This document shows, piece by piece, positions 19,529-29,780 of a stretch of DNA of 48,839 bases; positions within the stretch are counted from its first letter, which is position 1; every line of letters starts with the position of its first letter. The DNA is from Candidatus Coproplasma avistercoris (GTDB lineage: Bacteria > Bacillota > Clostridia > Christensenellales > Borkfalkiaceae): contig DVIK01000080.1 of assembly GCA_018711385.1 (NCBI GenBank), forward strand, positions 1 through 48,839. The letters run 5' to 3'. The notes below the pieces were generated by a model. It had not been told where the DNA came from. It saw only the letters and a program-made list of their open reading frames with translations, and searched no databases. The translations under genes and the position numbers were made by a program.

Positions 19529-22500
19529 ATGTCCAAGGCAAAGAAAAAAGGCTTATTTGCATTTTTGCTTGCCCTGCTCGCATCGGCAATAGTTTCGGGC
19601 GCGCTGCTGCTTTCGCCCGCAACCGTAAACGCCGCCGCGGGCGCAGAGACTGCTGAAGACGGCACTGTCACCATTTCAGGTGTCAGCAATGGCAACGAGC
19701 TGTTTTCGGCGGTAAGGGAGGGAGGCACCGCAGGTCAGCCCCTCGTTATCCGCTTTGCGGAAAATACCGGCATGAATTTTACTGTCGGTGAAGGCGGAAA
19801 CCTTTACGATTCCGCTACCGGGGAACCGCTTGGTGCGGGCAACTTTATTATTTACGACGAATATACCGCGGCGAGCAGCATAAACGATCCCGACCTCGAC
19901 GAAAAGTACATAGCAGACGGTTATGTAATGATAGAAAAGGACGGCGTGCTTAACGTTTATACTCACGACGAGGCAGCCGAGGCGGGCATGACCGCCGTTA
20001 TCGGCAACGTGGCATATGAAACGCTTGAAGCTGCCGTTGCAGCAGTACCTGCCGATAATACAGAGGTGCTTATAACCCTTATCGGCGGCGAAGACGGCGT
20101 TATAACCGGCAACGGCGTCAAGTTCAACGACGGGCAGAACATAGTAATAGATTTCAACGGCAAGACCTATAATGTTGACGAAACCGTCGGTTCAGCCGGC
20201 ACGGAAACCAACGGCTTCCAGCTGCTCAAAGGTTCAGTCGTTACGCTTAAAAACGGCGCAATGACTTCGGATACGGCAAAAATACTTTTGCAAAATTACT
20301 GCAACTTGACGCTCGACGGCATGATCTTGGATTTGTCGGATAAAAAGAAGATCCAGTATGTCATTTCGAATAACTTCGGCAACACGGTTATCACCGGCAA
20401 AACGCAGATAATCGCACCCGAAGGCGGCGTTGCGTTTGACGTGTTCTATGGCTTAGGCCCGAGCTATTACGACGGCGTAAGCGTTACTTTCGACGAGAAC
20501 TTCACCGGCAGAGTGGAAGGCACCGTCGAATACGGTGCGCAGGTTGCCAACGAAAACTGGCAGAATGTAACCGGGCTTACCATTAAAAACGGCAATTTCG
20601 ATATAACATTCAGGGTCAATACCGGCGACGCAACCGAAGCCAACATCACCGCAAACGGCGGTAACTTCGGCTTTGTACTGCCCGAAGAGTACCTCGGCGA
20701 GGGCGCGTCGCTCTACACCGACGGCGAGGGCGGCTATGCGGTGGCTCCCGCAAACGCGGCTCCCGAAGGCATGAATAAGGTTGCCGTAACGGTAAACGGC
20801 AAGGGTTATTCCTCTATAGCAGCCGCTCTTGAGGCAACCGAGGGCGAAGTTGAAATTAAACTCTACGACGACCTCTTTGAAGACGTTGTAATACCCGAAG
20901 GCAGAGTGGTGACGCTCGACCTCAACGGCAAAACTATTACCAACGTTACCAACCACACCATAACCAACTATGGCAACCTTACCATAAAGGACAGCTCCGA
21001 ACAGAAGTCCGGCGTTGTGGATAATATCACGCACGCAAGGGCTGCCGTATATAACGAAGTGGGCGGCGTGTTCGTCCTCGACGGTGCAAGGCTTGCAAGA
21101 AGCCTTGAAAACGGTGCGTCGAGTTCGGATAACGGCGGCAACAGCTATTATGTGCTGCTCAACCACGGCACCGCAACGCTCAACGGCTATATTTCGCAGG
21201 ACGGCGCATATTCGTCGCTCATTGAAAACGGCTGGTACAACGGCAGCGAGAATACGACGGGCGCGGCTTCGGTAATGAACATAATCGGAGGCGAATACTC
21301 CGGCGGCCTCAATACCGTAAAGAATGACGACTACGGCGTGCTCACAATTTCGGCAGGTACGTTCAGCAACGTCGAACAGTCGGCGGTACTCAACTGGAAC
21401 GAAGCCACCATATCGGGCGGCACCTTCCAGGTAAACAGCAACTATGCTGTAGTGCTCAACGGCTACCTGAACGACACCATGGACAAGGGCGAGCTTACGA
21501 TCACCGGCGGCAGCTTCCATGGCCAGACGATGATCGCACAGATGGGCGGTTCGCAGTCGATAGGCGAAGTTGCCATAAGCGGCGGCGAATTCAGCAATAT
21601 GCCCAAGGCTGCGTACTTTGCAGAAGGTTTTGTTGCAGACTGTGATAATTTTGGTATATATAAGGTAACGAAAGGCACCTTTGCAATCGAGGTCGGCGAA
21701 TACAAGTTTGTAGGCAACGATTTAAGGCAGGCTATTCTGTTTGCAAAGGACGGCGACACTGTAAAGCTGCTCGACGATACCAAGGCAACGATGCAGTCTA
21801 CAACAGTAAAAGCGGAAATAACCATCGACCTCAACGGCAAGACTATTACGGCGGCCCAGGATATGTCGTTTATCCTAAACCTTAAAGCTGAAAAGGATAT
21901 CACAATAAAGAACGGCAGACTTTCCGGAAAGGCCATAAACGTGGTTGCCGCAGCCGATGATGTGCACATTAACATATCCGGGATAACTGTTGAAAGGCTC
22001 AATGATAAGTATACTGAAGAAAGCGATAATCCTTATAAGGGTGTCACTCCTCCGGTACTTGTGATAGGGTCGTCGTCGGCAGAGTATGCAGAGTATATTA
22101 CCAATGCGACTCTTGAAGAAGTGCATATAAATGTATATGTCAACGCACAGGGTTACAGCGGCCAAAAAGCTGTTGAAATTTACAACGCTGATGTAACGAT
22201 TAAAGATTCTTACATATTTGCAGACAGTAAGGAAGGCATTACAATAAACGGCGTTGCTATTGAAAATTCCGATGTAACAGTGACCGGCTCCAAAATAATT
22301 TCGGCTACCGGTTCGGCCATGGGCTTCCTTGGCGCGCTTAGTTTTAAAAATGCTGTTGAAGGGGACGCGGAAAATTTCAATACGCTGACCGTTGAAAACA
22401 GCATGCTTACCGGTTACACTATCGCGCTTTCGGGCAACGGCAGAGAAGGCAATTCCGGCACCGTCATAAACGTTATTGATTCGCGGCTCAACTCGACCGG

Positions 22501-24904
22501 CAAAATAGGCCCCGCGATTTATCACCCTCAGTACGGCATAATCAACATAAGCGGCGATAAAACCGTACTTAAAGGCAGTTCCGGCATAGAGATCCGCGCC
22601 GGTATCGCCAACATCTCCGGCGGTGAGTTCACTGCCAATGCCGAAACTTTCTCTGCAGTGGCAAGCGATCACGGCACTACAACCGACGGCGCTGCCGTTG
22701 CCGTGGTTCAGCACACGTCTAAACTTCCCGTTCAGGTCAATATAACCGGCGGCACGTTCAATACGGAAACCGAAAGCGGCAAAACGCTCTATCAGGCAGA
22801 CTTGCAGAATAACGGCGAGGAAGCCGTTGCAAAGATAGCGATGGATGTTTCGGGCGGCCAGTTCAACGGCGCTGTTGAAAGCAAAAACGTAAAGGGCTTC
22901 ATTACGGGCGGTCAGTTCAGGGAGCTTCCCGCAGAGGATGCGTTTGCAGAGGGCCTTGAAGGCGAACTTTACAACGGCTACTACGTGGTAGTAAACGCAA
23001 GCGAGGCTGGCACGGCGGCAACCATAGCCGACAGGCTTGCCGCACAGAACGATTTGCGCGCATACCTTGCGGCATTCGGCCTTACCCTTGCAGACATGGA
23101 GGCGGCTGAATCGGACGAGTTCGCAGCAGCAGTTACCGCCGCTTACGAAGAAATCTTCCTTGCAAACACCAAGGACGACATAGCCACCGCGCTTGCGGCA
23201 GCTATGGACGCGGTAGACGCTTACAAGCTCGGCCTCGATATCGAAAAGGCTGCGGCGCTCACCGAACTCACCGAATACGCCATGGGCGCACAGGGCGGAG
23301 ACCTTGCGATAGTCGTAGTTCCCACCTATGCGATCTCGGCTATCAACGCCGCCGTCACCGCGGACGAGATAGAAACTTACGTTTCCCTCGCCAAGGCGGA
23401 GATGGACGACATACGCGCACAGCGCGCCGAGGCGGAACAGCAGTATCAGGCGGTAAACGACAGGTTCGACGCAATAATGCAGGCGCTCGGCATAACGGGC
23501 AGCGCGGAAGAGGGCTACACCTCCGAAGTGCTCGACAAGCTCAACGGCGTTATAGAGGCGCTGGGCATAACCGAGGCGGACGGCGCATGGAGCACCGACC
23601 TGCTGGACGGCATAACCCGAGACCTCGAAACGGCGAATGAAAATATCGCGGCCATGCAGGAGCTGCTCGGCACCGCTGCCGACGAAGCCACCGCGCAGAC
23701 CATCATCGGCATGATAAAGGCCACGCAGAACAGCGTTGCCAAAGCCGAAGATAATATCAAGCAAGCCATAAGCACGCTTTCTTCGGATATACAGACCAAG
23801 TATGAAGCGCTCGTGCAGGCGGTAGGCGAACTGCCCGCCGACGTGGCAGGTGCGCTCGATGGCCGGCTGGCAGCGCTTGAAGGCACGGTAAGCGGGCTGG
23901 ATACCGCCGTGGGCGATCTCGGCACCGATATCGGCGAGCTTGAAACTGCGGTAGGTGGCCTCACCACGGCGCAGCAGCAACTCACCGAGGCGATAGGCGG
24001 CTACAAGTCGTCGGTGGATACCCTGATAAGCAGTATGACCGAGGAGTTCGCAGAGATCTCTGCTAAGCTCGACAATCTTCCCACCAACGACGAGCTTGCG
24101 CAGGCGCTCACAAATGCGCTCAGCGGCGTAACCGAACAGCTTACCGCGATCAAGGCTGAAGTCGACAAGATAGACGGGCTGGACGAAGCCGTGATAGGCG
24201 GCGTAAGCAGCGCGATAACCGAGGCGTTTGCATCCTTCACGCAGACTTTCAATACGGCTATGAGCGGCATAAACACCAAGCTCAATAGCCTCACCTCGGC
24301 GGTAGCGGCCCTGCCCGACGACAGCGACATAACTGCGCTCAAAACGGCGATAGCGGCGGCACAGACGGCTGCGGAAACCGCGGGCAATAAGGTCGACACC
24401 CTCGGCAACACGCTCGGCGGCAGGCTGGACAGCGTAGACACCGCTCTTAGAGGTATCGACGGCACGATAGCCGGCCTCACCACGGCGCAGGAAGCGCTTA
24501 CTCAGGCGATAAGCGGCTACAAGGCGGCTGTAGACAGCGCGCTTGCAGGCATAGAGAAGGATATCGCGGGCGTAAAGGCGGACATAAAGAACCTTGCCGA
24601 TACGGCTGCGGCAGATAAGCTCGAACTGCTCGGAAAGCTGAATGCATTGCAGACCTCGGCAGACAAATTGGAGCAGGCGATAGCTTCGCTCGACGGCGAC
24701 AGCAGCGCAGATCTTTCGGCCATCTCGGCAGAGCTTGCGGCGCTGCAGACCTCGCTCGGCGACGTTGCAGACGTGGTCGACGAAGTTGCGCTGGGCAACA
24801 CCAACTCCTCCTCGAGCTTCGCGGGCATCTACGTTTATCTCTCCGCAATACTTGTGCTTGCGGCGGTGATACTCATCGTGCTTGCGGTAAAAAAGCGCAG
24901 GTGA
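19529..24904 (+). CDS. Giant cell-surface protein: signal peptide, beta-helix-type repeat region, long coiled-coil stalk, C-terminal TM anchor
   Basis: GGAGG SD; N-terminal KKKGLFAFLLALLASAIVSGALLL signal. Many ..VTISGGTF/..LTITGGSF.. units; residues about 1290-1760 heptad-rich (LEGTVSGLDTAVGDLGTDIGELETAVGGLT). Ends YVYLSAILVLAAVILIVLAVKKRR; no LPXTG seen. Confidence 0.85.
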   Translation: MSKAKKKGLFAFLLALLASAIVSGALLLSPATVNAAAGAETAEDGTVTISGVSNGNELFSAVREGGTAGQPLVIRFAENTGMNFTVGEGGNLYDSATGEPLGAGNFIIYDEYTAASSINDPDLDEKYIADGYVMIEKDGVLNVYTHDEAAEAGMTAVIGNVAYETLEAAVAAVPADNTEVLITLIGGEDGVITGNGVKFNDGQNIVIDFNGKTYNVDETVGSAGTETNGFQLLKGSVVTLKNGAMTSDTAKILLQNYCNLTLDGMILDLSDKKKIQYVISNNFGNTVITGKTQIIAPEGGVAFDVFYGLGPSYYDGVSVTFDENFTGRVEGTVEYGAQVANENWQNVTGLTIKNGNFDITFRVNTGDATEANITANGGNFGFVLPEEYLGEGASLYTDGEGGYAVAPANAAPEGMNKVAVTVNGKGYSSIAAALEATEGEVEIKLYDDLFEDVVIPEGRVVTLDLNGKTITNVTNHTITNYGNLTIKDSSEQKSGVVDNITHARAAVYNEVGGVFVLDGARLARSLENGASSSDNGGNSYYVLLNHGTATLNGYISQDGAYSSLIENGWYNGSENTTGAASVMNIIGGEYSGGLNTVKNDDYGVLTISAGTFSNVEQSAVLNWNEATISGGTFQVNSNYAVVLNGYLNDTMDKGELTITGGSFHGQTMIAQMGGSQSIGEVAISGGEFSNMPKAAYFAEGFVADCDNFGIYKVTKGTFAIEVGEYKFVGNDLRQAILFAKDGDTVKLLDDTKATMQSTTVKAEITIDLNGKTITAAQDMSFILNLKAEKDITIKNGRLSGKAINVVAAADDVHINISGITVERLNDKYTEESDNPYKGVTPPVLVIGSSSAEYAEYITNATLEEVHINVYVNAQGYSGQKAVEIYNADVTIKDSYIFADSKEGITINGVAIENSDVTVTGSKIISATGSAMGFLGALSFKNAVEGDAENFNTLTVENSMLTGYTIALSGNGREGNSGTVINVIDSRLNSTGKIGPAIYHPQYGIINISGDKTVLKGSSGIEIRAGIANISGGEFTANAETFSAVASDHGTTTDGAAVAVVQHTSKLPVQVNITGGTFNTETESGKTLYQADLQNNGEEAVAKIAMDVSGGQFNGAVESKNVKGFITGGQFRELPAEDAFAEGLEGELYNGYYVVVNASEAGTAATIADRLAAQNDLRAYLAAFGLTLADMEAAESDEFAAAVTAAYEEIFLANTKDDIATALAAAMDAVDAYKLGLDIEKAAALTELTEYAMGAQGGDLAIVVVPTYAISAINAAVTADEIETYVSLAKAEMDDIRAQRAEAEQQYQAVNDRFDAIMQALGITGSAEEGYTSEVLDKLNGVIEALGITEADGAWSTDLLDGITRDLETANENIAAMQELLGTAADEATAQTIIGMIKATQNSVAKAEDNIKQAISTLSSDIQTKYEALVQAVGELPADVAGALDGRLAALEGTVSGLDTAVGDLGTDIGELETAVGGLTTAQQQLTEAIGGYKSSVDTLISSMTEEFAEISAKLDNLPTNDELAQALTNALSGVTEQLTAIKAEVDKIDGLDEAVIGGVSSAITEAFASFTQTFNTAMSGINTKLNSLTSAVAALPDDSDITALKTAIAAAQTAAETAGNKVDTLGNTLGGRLDSVDTALRGIDGTIAGLTTAQEALTQAISGYKAAVDSALAGIEKDIAGVKADIKNLADTAAADKLELLGKLNALQTSADKLEQAIASLDGDSSADLSAISAELAALQTSLGDVADVVDEVALGNTNSSSSFAGIYVYLSAILVLAAVILIVLAVKKRR

Positions 24905-24942
24905 GCGGATAATGCAAAATGATTTATAAATTTTGCGCACAT

Positions 24943-24978
24943 GGCGGCGCGGGCTTCGGCCCGCGCCGCCGGTTTTTT
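24943..24978 (+). terminator. Intrinsic terminator (UUCG loop)
   Basis: GGCGGCGCGGGC-TTCG-GCCCGCGCCGCC followed by GGTTTTTT. Confidence 0.9.
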
Positions 24979-25052
24979 ACTTTCCGGCGCAACGCATCGG
25001 GGCGCTTTCAGTCCCACCAAATTTAGGAAGCGGTAAAATAAGTTTACGAATT

Positions 25053-28000
25053 GTGTATTGCAATAATTCTTTTTTAACGGTGGGCGTATCCGGCATCGCC
25101 ACGGTAACTTCATACAAGGCGATGATCAACACCGTGCTGGGCGGCGAGACTGCGCAGGCAGGCTCTGCCGAGGCATACGCATTTACTTCCGATTACGACA
25201 GTACCACCGAAATGCTTACTGCGCGCAAGGCCGTTGCCGAACAGCTCTCGGAAGAGGGCAGCGTTCTGCTCAAGAACGAAAATGGCGCGTTGCCCCTTTG
25301 GAAGGACGGCGATTCATCGGAGGTAAAAAAGGTAACCGTTCTCGGTTCGCGCGCATACACATACGACAGTAACGGCGGCGTGCGCGATGCCGTGCAGGGT
25401 TCCAGCGGCGGTCTTTCCTTTTACGGAGGCATAACGGGCAGCCGTGTCTATGCCGACACCGTAATGGTGGAAGAGGGTACCATTGATACGCCCATAACTC
25501 TGGAGACGGCGTTTGCCGCGCAGAATATCGAAATAAACCCGGGAATGGTAAACTTCTATTCCGGCAAAAACTTTCCTTCGCCTCCAAACGGAAGCGAGGC
25601 CAGCGGCGAGGCGGGCGTAGGCAACGAAAAGTTTGCCGTAAACGAACCTGCGGTGGCTTACGGCGATATCCCGAACGCCGCAGAATACAGCGACGCCTGT
25701 TTCGTGGTGATAGGCAGGGCGAGCGGCGAGGGCCGCGACTATCGCCCCGGTACGCGCGGAATAACGGGCACCGACGGCGCGAAGAGCGCGTTGCACCTGA
25801 GCGACAGCGAACGCGGACTGATAGAAACGGCAAAGCAGGTCTCCGATAATGTGATAGTGCTTGTAAACAGCGCCGTTGCAATGGAGCTGAAGGAGGTGCA
25901 GGAGGACGACGGCGTAGACGGCATACTGTGGATAGGCCTTCCCGGCGCCTATGGCATGAACGGCGTGGCGCGCCTTGTAAGCGGCGAGGCCTCACCCTCG
26001 GGCCACCTGCCCGATATCTATGCCTCCGACGCCTCTGCTTCTCCTGCTGCACAAAATTTCGGTACCGGCGCGCCCGACGGCACGGGCAGCTTTACGTGGA
26101 GCAACGCCGGCTCTTTTACTCATGCCTACGACAACCACTACGTTGTAATGGCGGAGGGCATATATACGGGCTATTACTATTATGAAACGAGGTATGCCGA
26201 CAGCGTGCTCGGCAATGGCGGCGCAGACGGCGCTACGGGCGCGGGCAGGTATTCCTCTGGCGGCTGGAACTACGCCGACGAGGTAGTTTATCCCTTCGGC
26301 TACGGCCTCTCTTACAGCACGTTTACGCAGCGCCTGCTGCCCGAAACGTTTGTTGCCGACTACGAAAACAAGACCGTATCGGTGGACGTGGAGGTGCAGA
26401 ACACGGGCAACGTCGCAGCAAAGTGCGCGGTGCAGCTGTATGCACAGTCGCCCTATACTCAGTACGATAAAGAACACGGTGTGGAAAAGAGCGCCGTGCA
26501 GCTGGTCGCCATAGGCAAGACGGACGTGCTCGAACCGGGCAGCGAACCTGTGACGCTCACGCTCACCGTAGATATGAAGTACCTTGCCTCTTACGACGAA
26601 AGTTACAGTCACGACAACGTCACCGGCGGCTGGATAATAGAGAATGCCGAATACGGCCTTTCGATAGGCAACGGTGCACACGACGCGCTCAACAACATAC
26701 TCAAGGCACAGGGCGCCGACAGCGGCGACCTGTATGAGATAGACGGCACCATAGCGGCGGAAGGCTATGTCGGTTGGACGCCTTCCTACGAAGGAATAAC
26801 ATTTGACGGAAATGGTGTGAACGGCACGTTCTTCTCGACTACCGAAAGCGGTGGGCTGGTGCAGAATCAGCTGCAGGACGCCGATTACAACTACTATAAC
26901 GAAGGTACGGTCACCTACCTTTCGCGCAGCGACTGGCAGGGCACTTTCCCCAAAAGTTACGGCTCGCTATCCATAGCGGGCGATATGGCGGACAGGCTGG
27001 ACAACAGGGTATATACCTACCGGACGGGCAGCTCCGATATAGAGTTCGGCGTAGACCATACGCTTGAATACGACGAAGACGGCAACCAGCTCGAAAACAT
27101 GTCCGTCGCGGAAATGAAGCTCGCTTCGTTCGACGACGAGCGGTGGGACTACCTTCTGACGCAGATAACGGTGGACGAGGCTTGGTACTTCGCGCCGGAC
27201 GGCGGTTCGCGCTGCCGCGCGCTGTCGTCGGTGAGCGCGCCCGAGGTATGGCAGATAGACGGCCCCAACGGCAGCATCAACCGCACGCTCGGCCAGCGCG
27301 CCCCTTCCGAAGGCACGATGGCAATACCGAGGAGCGACCCCAACTACGGCTACTATACCAGTGATATGTGCTGCCAGCCCGTTACCGCCGCTACGTTCAA
27401 TCTTGAACTTATACGCGAACAGGGCAAGATATACGGCGAGGATACGCTGTGGAACCGCAGCCCCATAATGTGGGCGCCCGGCCTTAACCTTCACCGCACG
27501 CCGTTCAATTCGCGCAATCACGAATATTACAGCGAAGATCCCATGCTTACAAACCTGTGCGGCACGGCGTTCGTGGGCGGCGGGCTGGAAAAGGGAGCCA
27601 TACTTGCGGCAAAGCACTTCGCCTTCAACACACAGGAGACCTACCGCGAGGGCCTTTCGCAGTTCTTCAACGAACAGTCCGGCAGAGAGACGGAGCTGCG
27701 TGCCTTCCAGGGCATAATCGAGGATATCGACTATGTGAACTCGCTCGGCCACACGGTGAACGCGCTCGGACTGATGTCCTCGTTCTCGCGCGTGGGCGTC
27801 ACCGACGGCAACGCGCATACCGGCATGATGAAGGATATCCTGCGCGGCGAGTGGGGCTTCAAGGGGCTTATATCCACCGACTATGTTTCGGGAGATTACT
27901 ACTTCAATCCCACCGACTGCGTGATAAACAACGTCACGTTCATGGCTTACGGCTCTTACAATTCGGCGAACAACTGGACGGAATATAACGCCGCGTCAGT

Positions 28001-28274
28001 TTCGCGCGATCCGAACATGATGCAGGCGCTCTACGACAATATGCACTACTATATGTATTCCATAGCCAATTCAAGCGCGCTCAACGGTTACGATGCGGAC
28101 ACCCCCGTGACCGCCGACGTGAAGGAATGGTGGCAGACTATGTTAGAAGCGTTCACCGGCGTGTTCGCAGTGCTCGGCATAGGCGGCGCGGCTGCGGCAT
28201 GCGTATTGTATGTGCTGGGTGAACGCAAAAAGAGCAATGCGGCTGCAGAGGAGGCGGAAAATGAAACGGCTTAA
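25053..28274 (+). CDS. Glycoside hydrolase family 3 protein, permuted domain order, C-terminal TM anchor (5' end uncertain)
   Basis: GH3 C-domain first (SEEGSVLLKNENGALPL; FVVIGRASGEGRDY), Fn3-like, then N-domain (ILAAKHFAFNTQE; RGEWGFKGLISTDY with putative nucleophile Asp). TM near the end. GTG 25053 has only a weak upstream SD-like AGGAAG. Confidence 0.85.
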   Translation: MYCNNSFLTVGVSGIATVTSYKAMINTVLGGETAQAGSAEAYAFTSDYDSTTEMLTARKAVAEQLSEEGSVLLKNENGALPLWKDGDSSEVKKVTVLGSRAYTYDSNGGVRDAVQGSSGGLSFYGGITGSRVYADTVMVEEGTIDTPITLETAFAAQNIEINPGMVNFYSGKNFPSPPNGSEASGEAGVGNEKFAVNEPAVAYGDIPNAAEYSDACFVVIGRASGEGRDYRPGTRGITGTDGAKSALHLSDSERGLIETAKQVSDNVIVLVNSAVAMELKEVQEDDGVDGILWIGLPGAYGMNGVARLVSGEASPSGHLPDIYASDASASPAAQNFGTGAPDGTGSFTWSNAGSFTHAYDNHYVVMAEGIYTGYYYYETRYADSVLGNGGADGATGAGRYSSGGWNYADEVVYPFGYGLSYSTFTQRLLPETFVADYENKTVSVDVEVQNTGNVAAKCAVQLYAQSPYTQYDKEHGVEKSAVQLVAIGKTDVLEPGSEPVTLTLTVDMKYLASYDESYSHDNVTGGWIIENAEYGLSIGNGAHDALNNILKAQGADSGDLYEIDGTIAAEGYVGWTPSYEGITFDGNGVNGTFFSTTESGGLVQNQLQDADYNYYNEGTVTYLSRSDWQGTFPKSYGSLSIAGDMADRLDNRVYTYRTGSSDIEFGVDHTLEYDEDGNQLENMSVAEMKLASFDDERWDYLLTQITVDEAWYFAPDGGSRCRALSSVSAPEVWQIDGPNGSINRTLGQRAPSEGTMAIPRSDPNYGYYTSDMCCQPVTAATFNLELIREQGKIYGEDTLWNRSPIMWAPGLNLHRTPFNSRNHEYYSEDPMLTNLCGTAFVGGGLEKGAILAAKHFAFNTQETYREGLSQFFNEQSGRETELRAFQGIIEDIDYVNSLGHTVNALGLMSSFSRVGVTDGNAHTGMMKDILRGEWGFKGLISTDYVSGDYYFNPTDCVINNVTFMAYGSYNSANNWTEYNAASVSRDPNMMQALYDNMHYYMYSIANSSALNGYDADTPVTADVKEWWQTMLEAFTGVFAVLGIGGAAAACVLYVLGERKKSNAAAEEAENETA

Positions 28275-28725
28275 AATAAAAAAGCCCGGCATCGGCTTTT
28301 ATCTGCTTGCGGCGTCAATGCTGTTTACGGTTATAGGTTTCTGCTACTTCTTTTCCTCCTACGATGTGTTCGGCTTTGTATACAGCCGCACGGTCATAGC
28401 GCTCACGGTGCTTGCGCTGTGGTCTATGATAGTGTTGCTCGCCGGCGCGCTCTATAACGGCGAAAGGCCGCTGTGGCTGGCGGCGTTCTACCTGATAATA
28501 GTGTTCGGACTGGCCGTTTCGGCGGTGGAATTCATAAAGCCGGGCCTCGGTAATATAGCTACATATTTCACTGTAAACATGGGCGATATGGAGACCTACG
28601 CCGTGGCGGTGCCGCAGACGATAACCGGTGTGGCGATGTACGCCGTGGCTGCGGTGCTTGCCATAGCGGCGTCCTTCTTCCGCATTACTCTCCGTTCCGC
28701 AGAGGAGAAGGGGGACAGAGCATGA
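28261..28725 (+). CDS. Hypothetical multi-TM membrane protein
   Basis: ATG overlaps the GH3 end. About 4 hydrophobic segments (FYLLAASMLFTVIGFCYFF; VIALTVLALWSMIVLLAGALY; etc.). Confidence 0.75.
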   Translation: MKRLKIKKPGIGFYLLAASMLFTVIGFCYFFSSYDVFGFVYSRTVIALTVLALWSMIVLLAGALYNGERPLWLAAFYLIIVFGLAVSAVEFIKPGLGNIATYFTVNMGDMETYAVAVPQTITGVAMYAVAAVLAIAASFFRITLRSAEEKGDRA

Positions 28726-29768
28726 AAGTTTTGCAGGCAGTAAAAGATTTTGTTTCACACAACAGGCGCAATGTAATAATCTATGGCGCAGTAATAATCG
28801 TTACCATCGTGCTTGCCGTTCCCCTGCTTGTATGGGCGGGCGGAAGCACCCCGGTTGGCGAACTCATATATGCCCCCGCAACGGTGAAGCTGCGCGAGGG
28901 TATGCGTACCGAGTACCTTGTGAACGAGACTATTTCTCCCGAGGACTACTCCTTAGAGCTGGAAGACGGAACGGTCATAGACGGCGCGGACTGCACGGTG
29001 GAGGCGGACATGACCTCCGCGGGATTAAAGAACGTGCAGGTCAGCTGGCAGGAAGGCGACACCGTGCACAGCGGTACATTCCCCGTAAAGGTGTTCGGCG
29101 TGCGCCACATAAGCATAGAAGAATATCCCTCGCAGTACTGGATAGACGCGAACGGCAGCCCCGTATTTACGGGCAGCGACCAGCTTGTGGTATGGGCGGA
29201 GCTCACGGGCGAACCCACCGAATTTGCATTGCCCGCCGAACACCCCGACTGGACGACCACAGTGGTGCTCGAACCGGAGATGTACTCCGTCTCCTGCACC
29301 GCCACGACCGAGGGCAGTGCATTTGAGGTAAAGTGCGGCAACGTCAGCACCGGCTTCGCGCTGATAGATAACGGTCAGGGCGGTACAATGTCGCTGCCCA
29401 TGCAGAGCATGTCGCATTACGTTTCTTTCGATAACGTTTCCGGCGGTGCGGAAACGCTTACTCTGTACATAGAGCAGGCGGAGCGCAACACCGAGGACGG
29501 CGATGCCGAAGGATCGCGTGCGCGCGGCACATATGTATATACCGCGGCAGACGGCACGGTCACCACTTACAGGTTTGAATACTATCTGCAGGGCTGGTCG
29601 AGCAATTTCCTCTCGGCGGCGCTTAATAACTGGGCCGTACAGGACGGTGTGGACGACGCCAACTGGGGCGGCGACATGCGTGTGACGGTGACTGTGAATT
29701 ACGTAAGCACCGTATTCCGCGGCGCGCGTGCAGACTGGCATTTTGCCGTGCTCGACAACAGGGCATAA
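28722..29768 (+). CDS. Membrane-anchored extracellular protein with Ig-like region and shared 'LTLYI' domain
   Basis: N-terminal TM NVIIYGAVIIVTIVLAVPLLVWAGG. AETLTLYIEQAERNTED...GTYVYTAADGTVTTYRFEYYLQGWSSNF resembles segments of the ORFs at 32447 and 36298. Confidence 0.75.
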   Translation: MKVLQAVKDFVSHNRRNVIIYGAVIIVTIVLAVPLLVWAGGSTPVGELIYAPATVKLREGMRTEYLVNETISPEDYSLELEDGTVIDGADCTVEADMTSAGLKNVQVSWQEGDTVHSGTFPVKVFGVRHISIEEYPSQYWIDANGSPVFTGSDQLVVWAELTGEPTEFALPAEHPDWTTTVVLEPEMYSVSCTATTEGSAFEVKCGNVSTGFALIDNGQGGTMSLPMQSMSHYVSFDNVSGGAETLTLYIEQAERNTEDGDAEGSRARGTYVYTAADGTVTTYRFEYYLQGWSSNFLSAALNNWAVQDGVDDANWGGDMRVTVTVNYVSTVFRGARADWHFAVLDNRA

Positions 29769-29780
29769 GGAGGCGGAAAA

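Noticed and set aside
20453-21520. 355-aa and other minus-strand ORFs within 20-25 kb and 31-38 kb
   Set aside because: Same shadow-ORF pattern; all lie opposite well supported plus-strand genes.
21875-24940. 1021-aa minus-strand ORF antisense to the giant surface protein
   Set aside because: Shadow frame of a repetitive, biased-codon gene. No SD, signal or domain; composition (many Y, R, C, V) is typical of antisense translation. The plus strand has promoter, SD, signal peptide and TM anchor.
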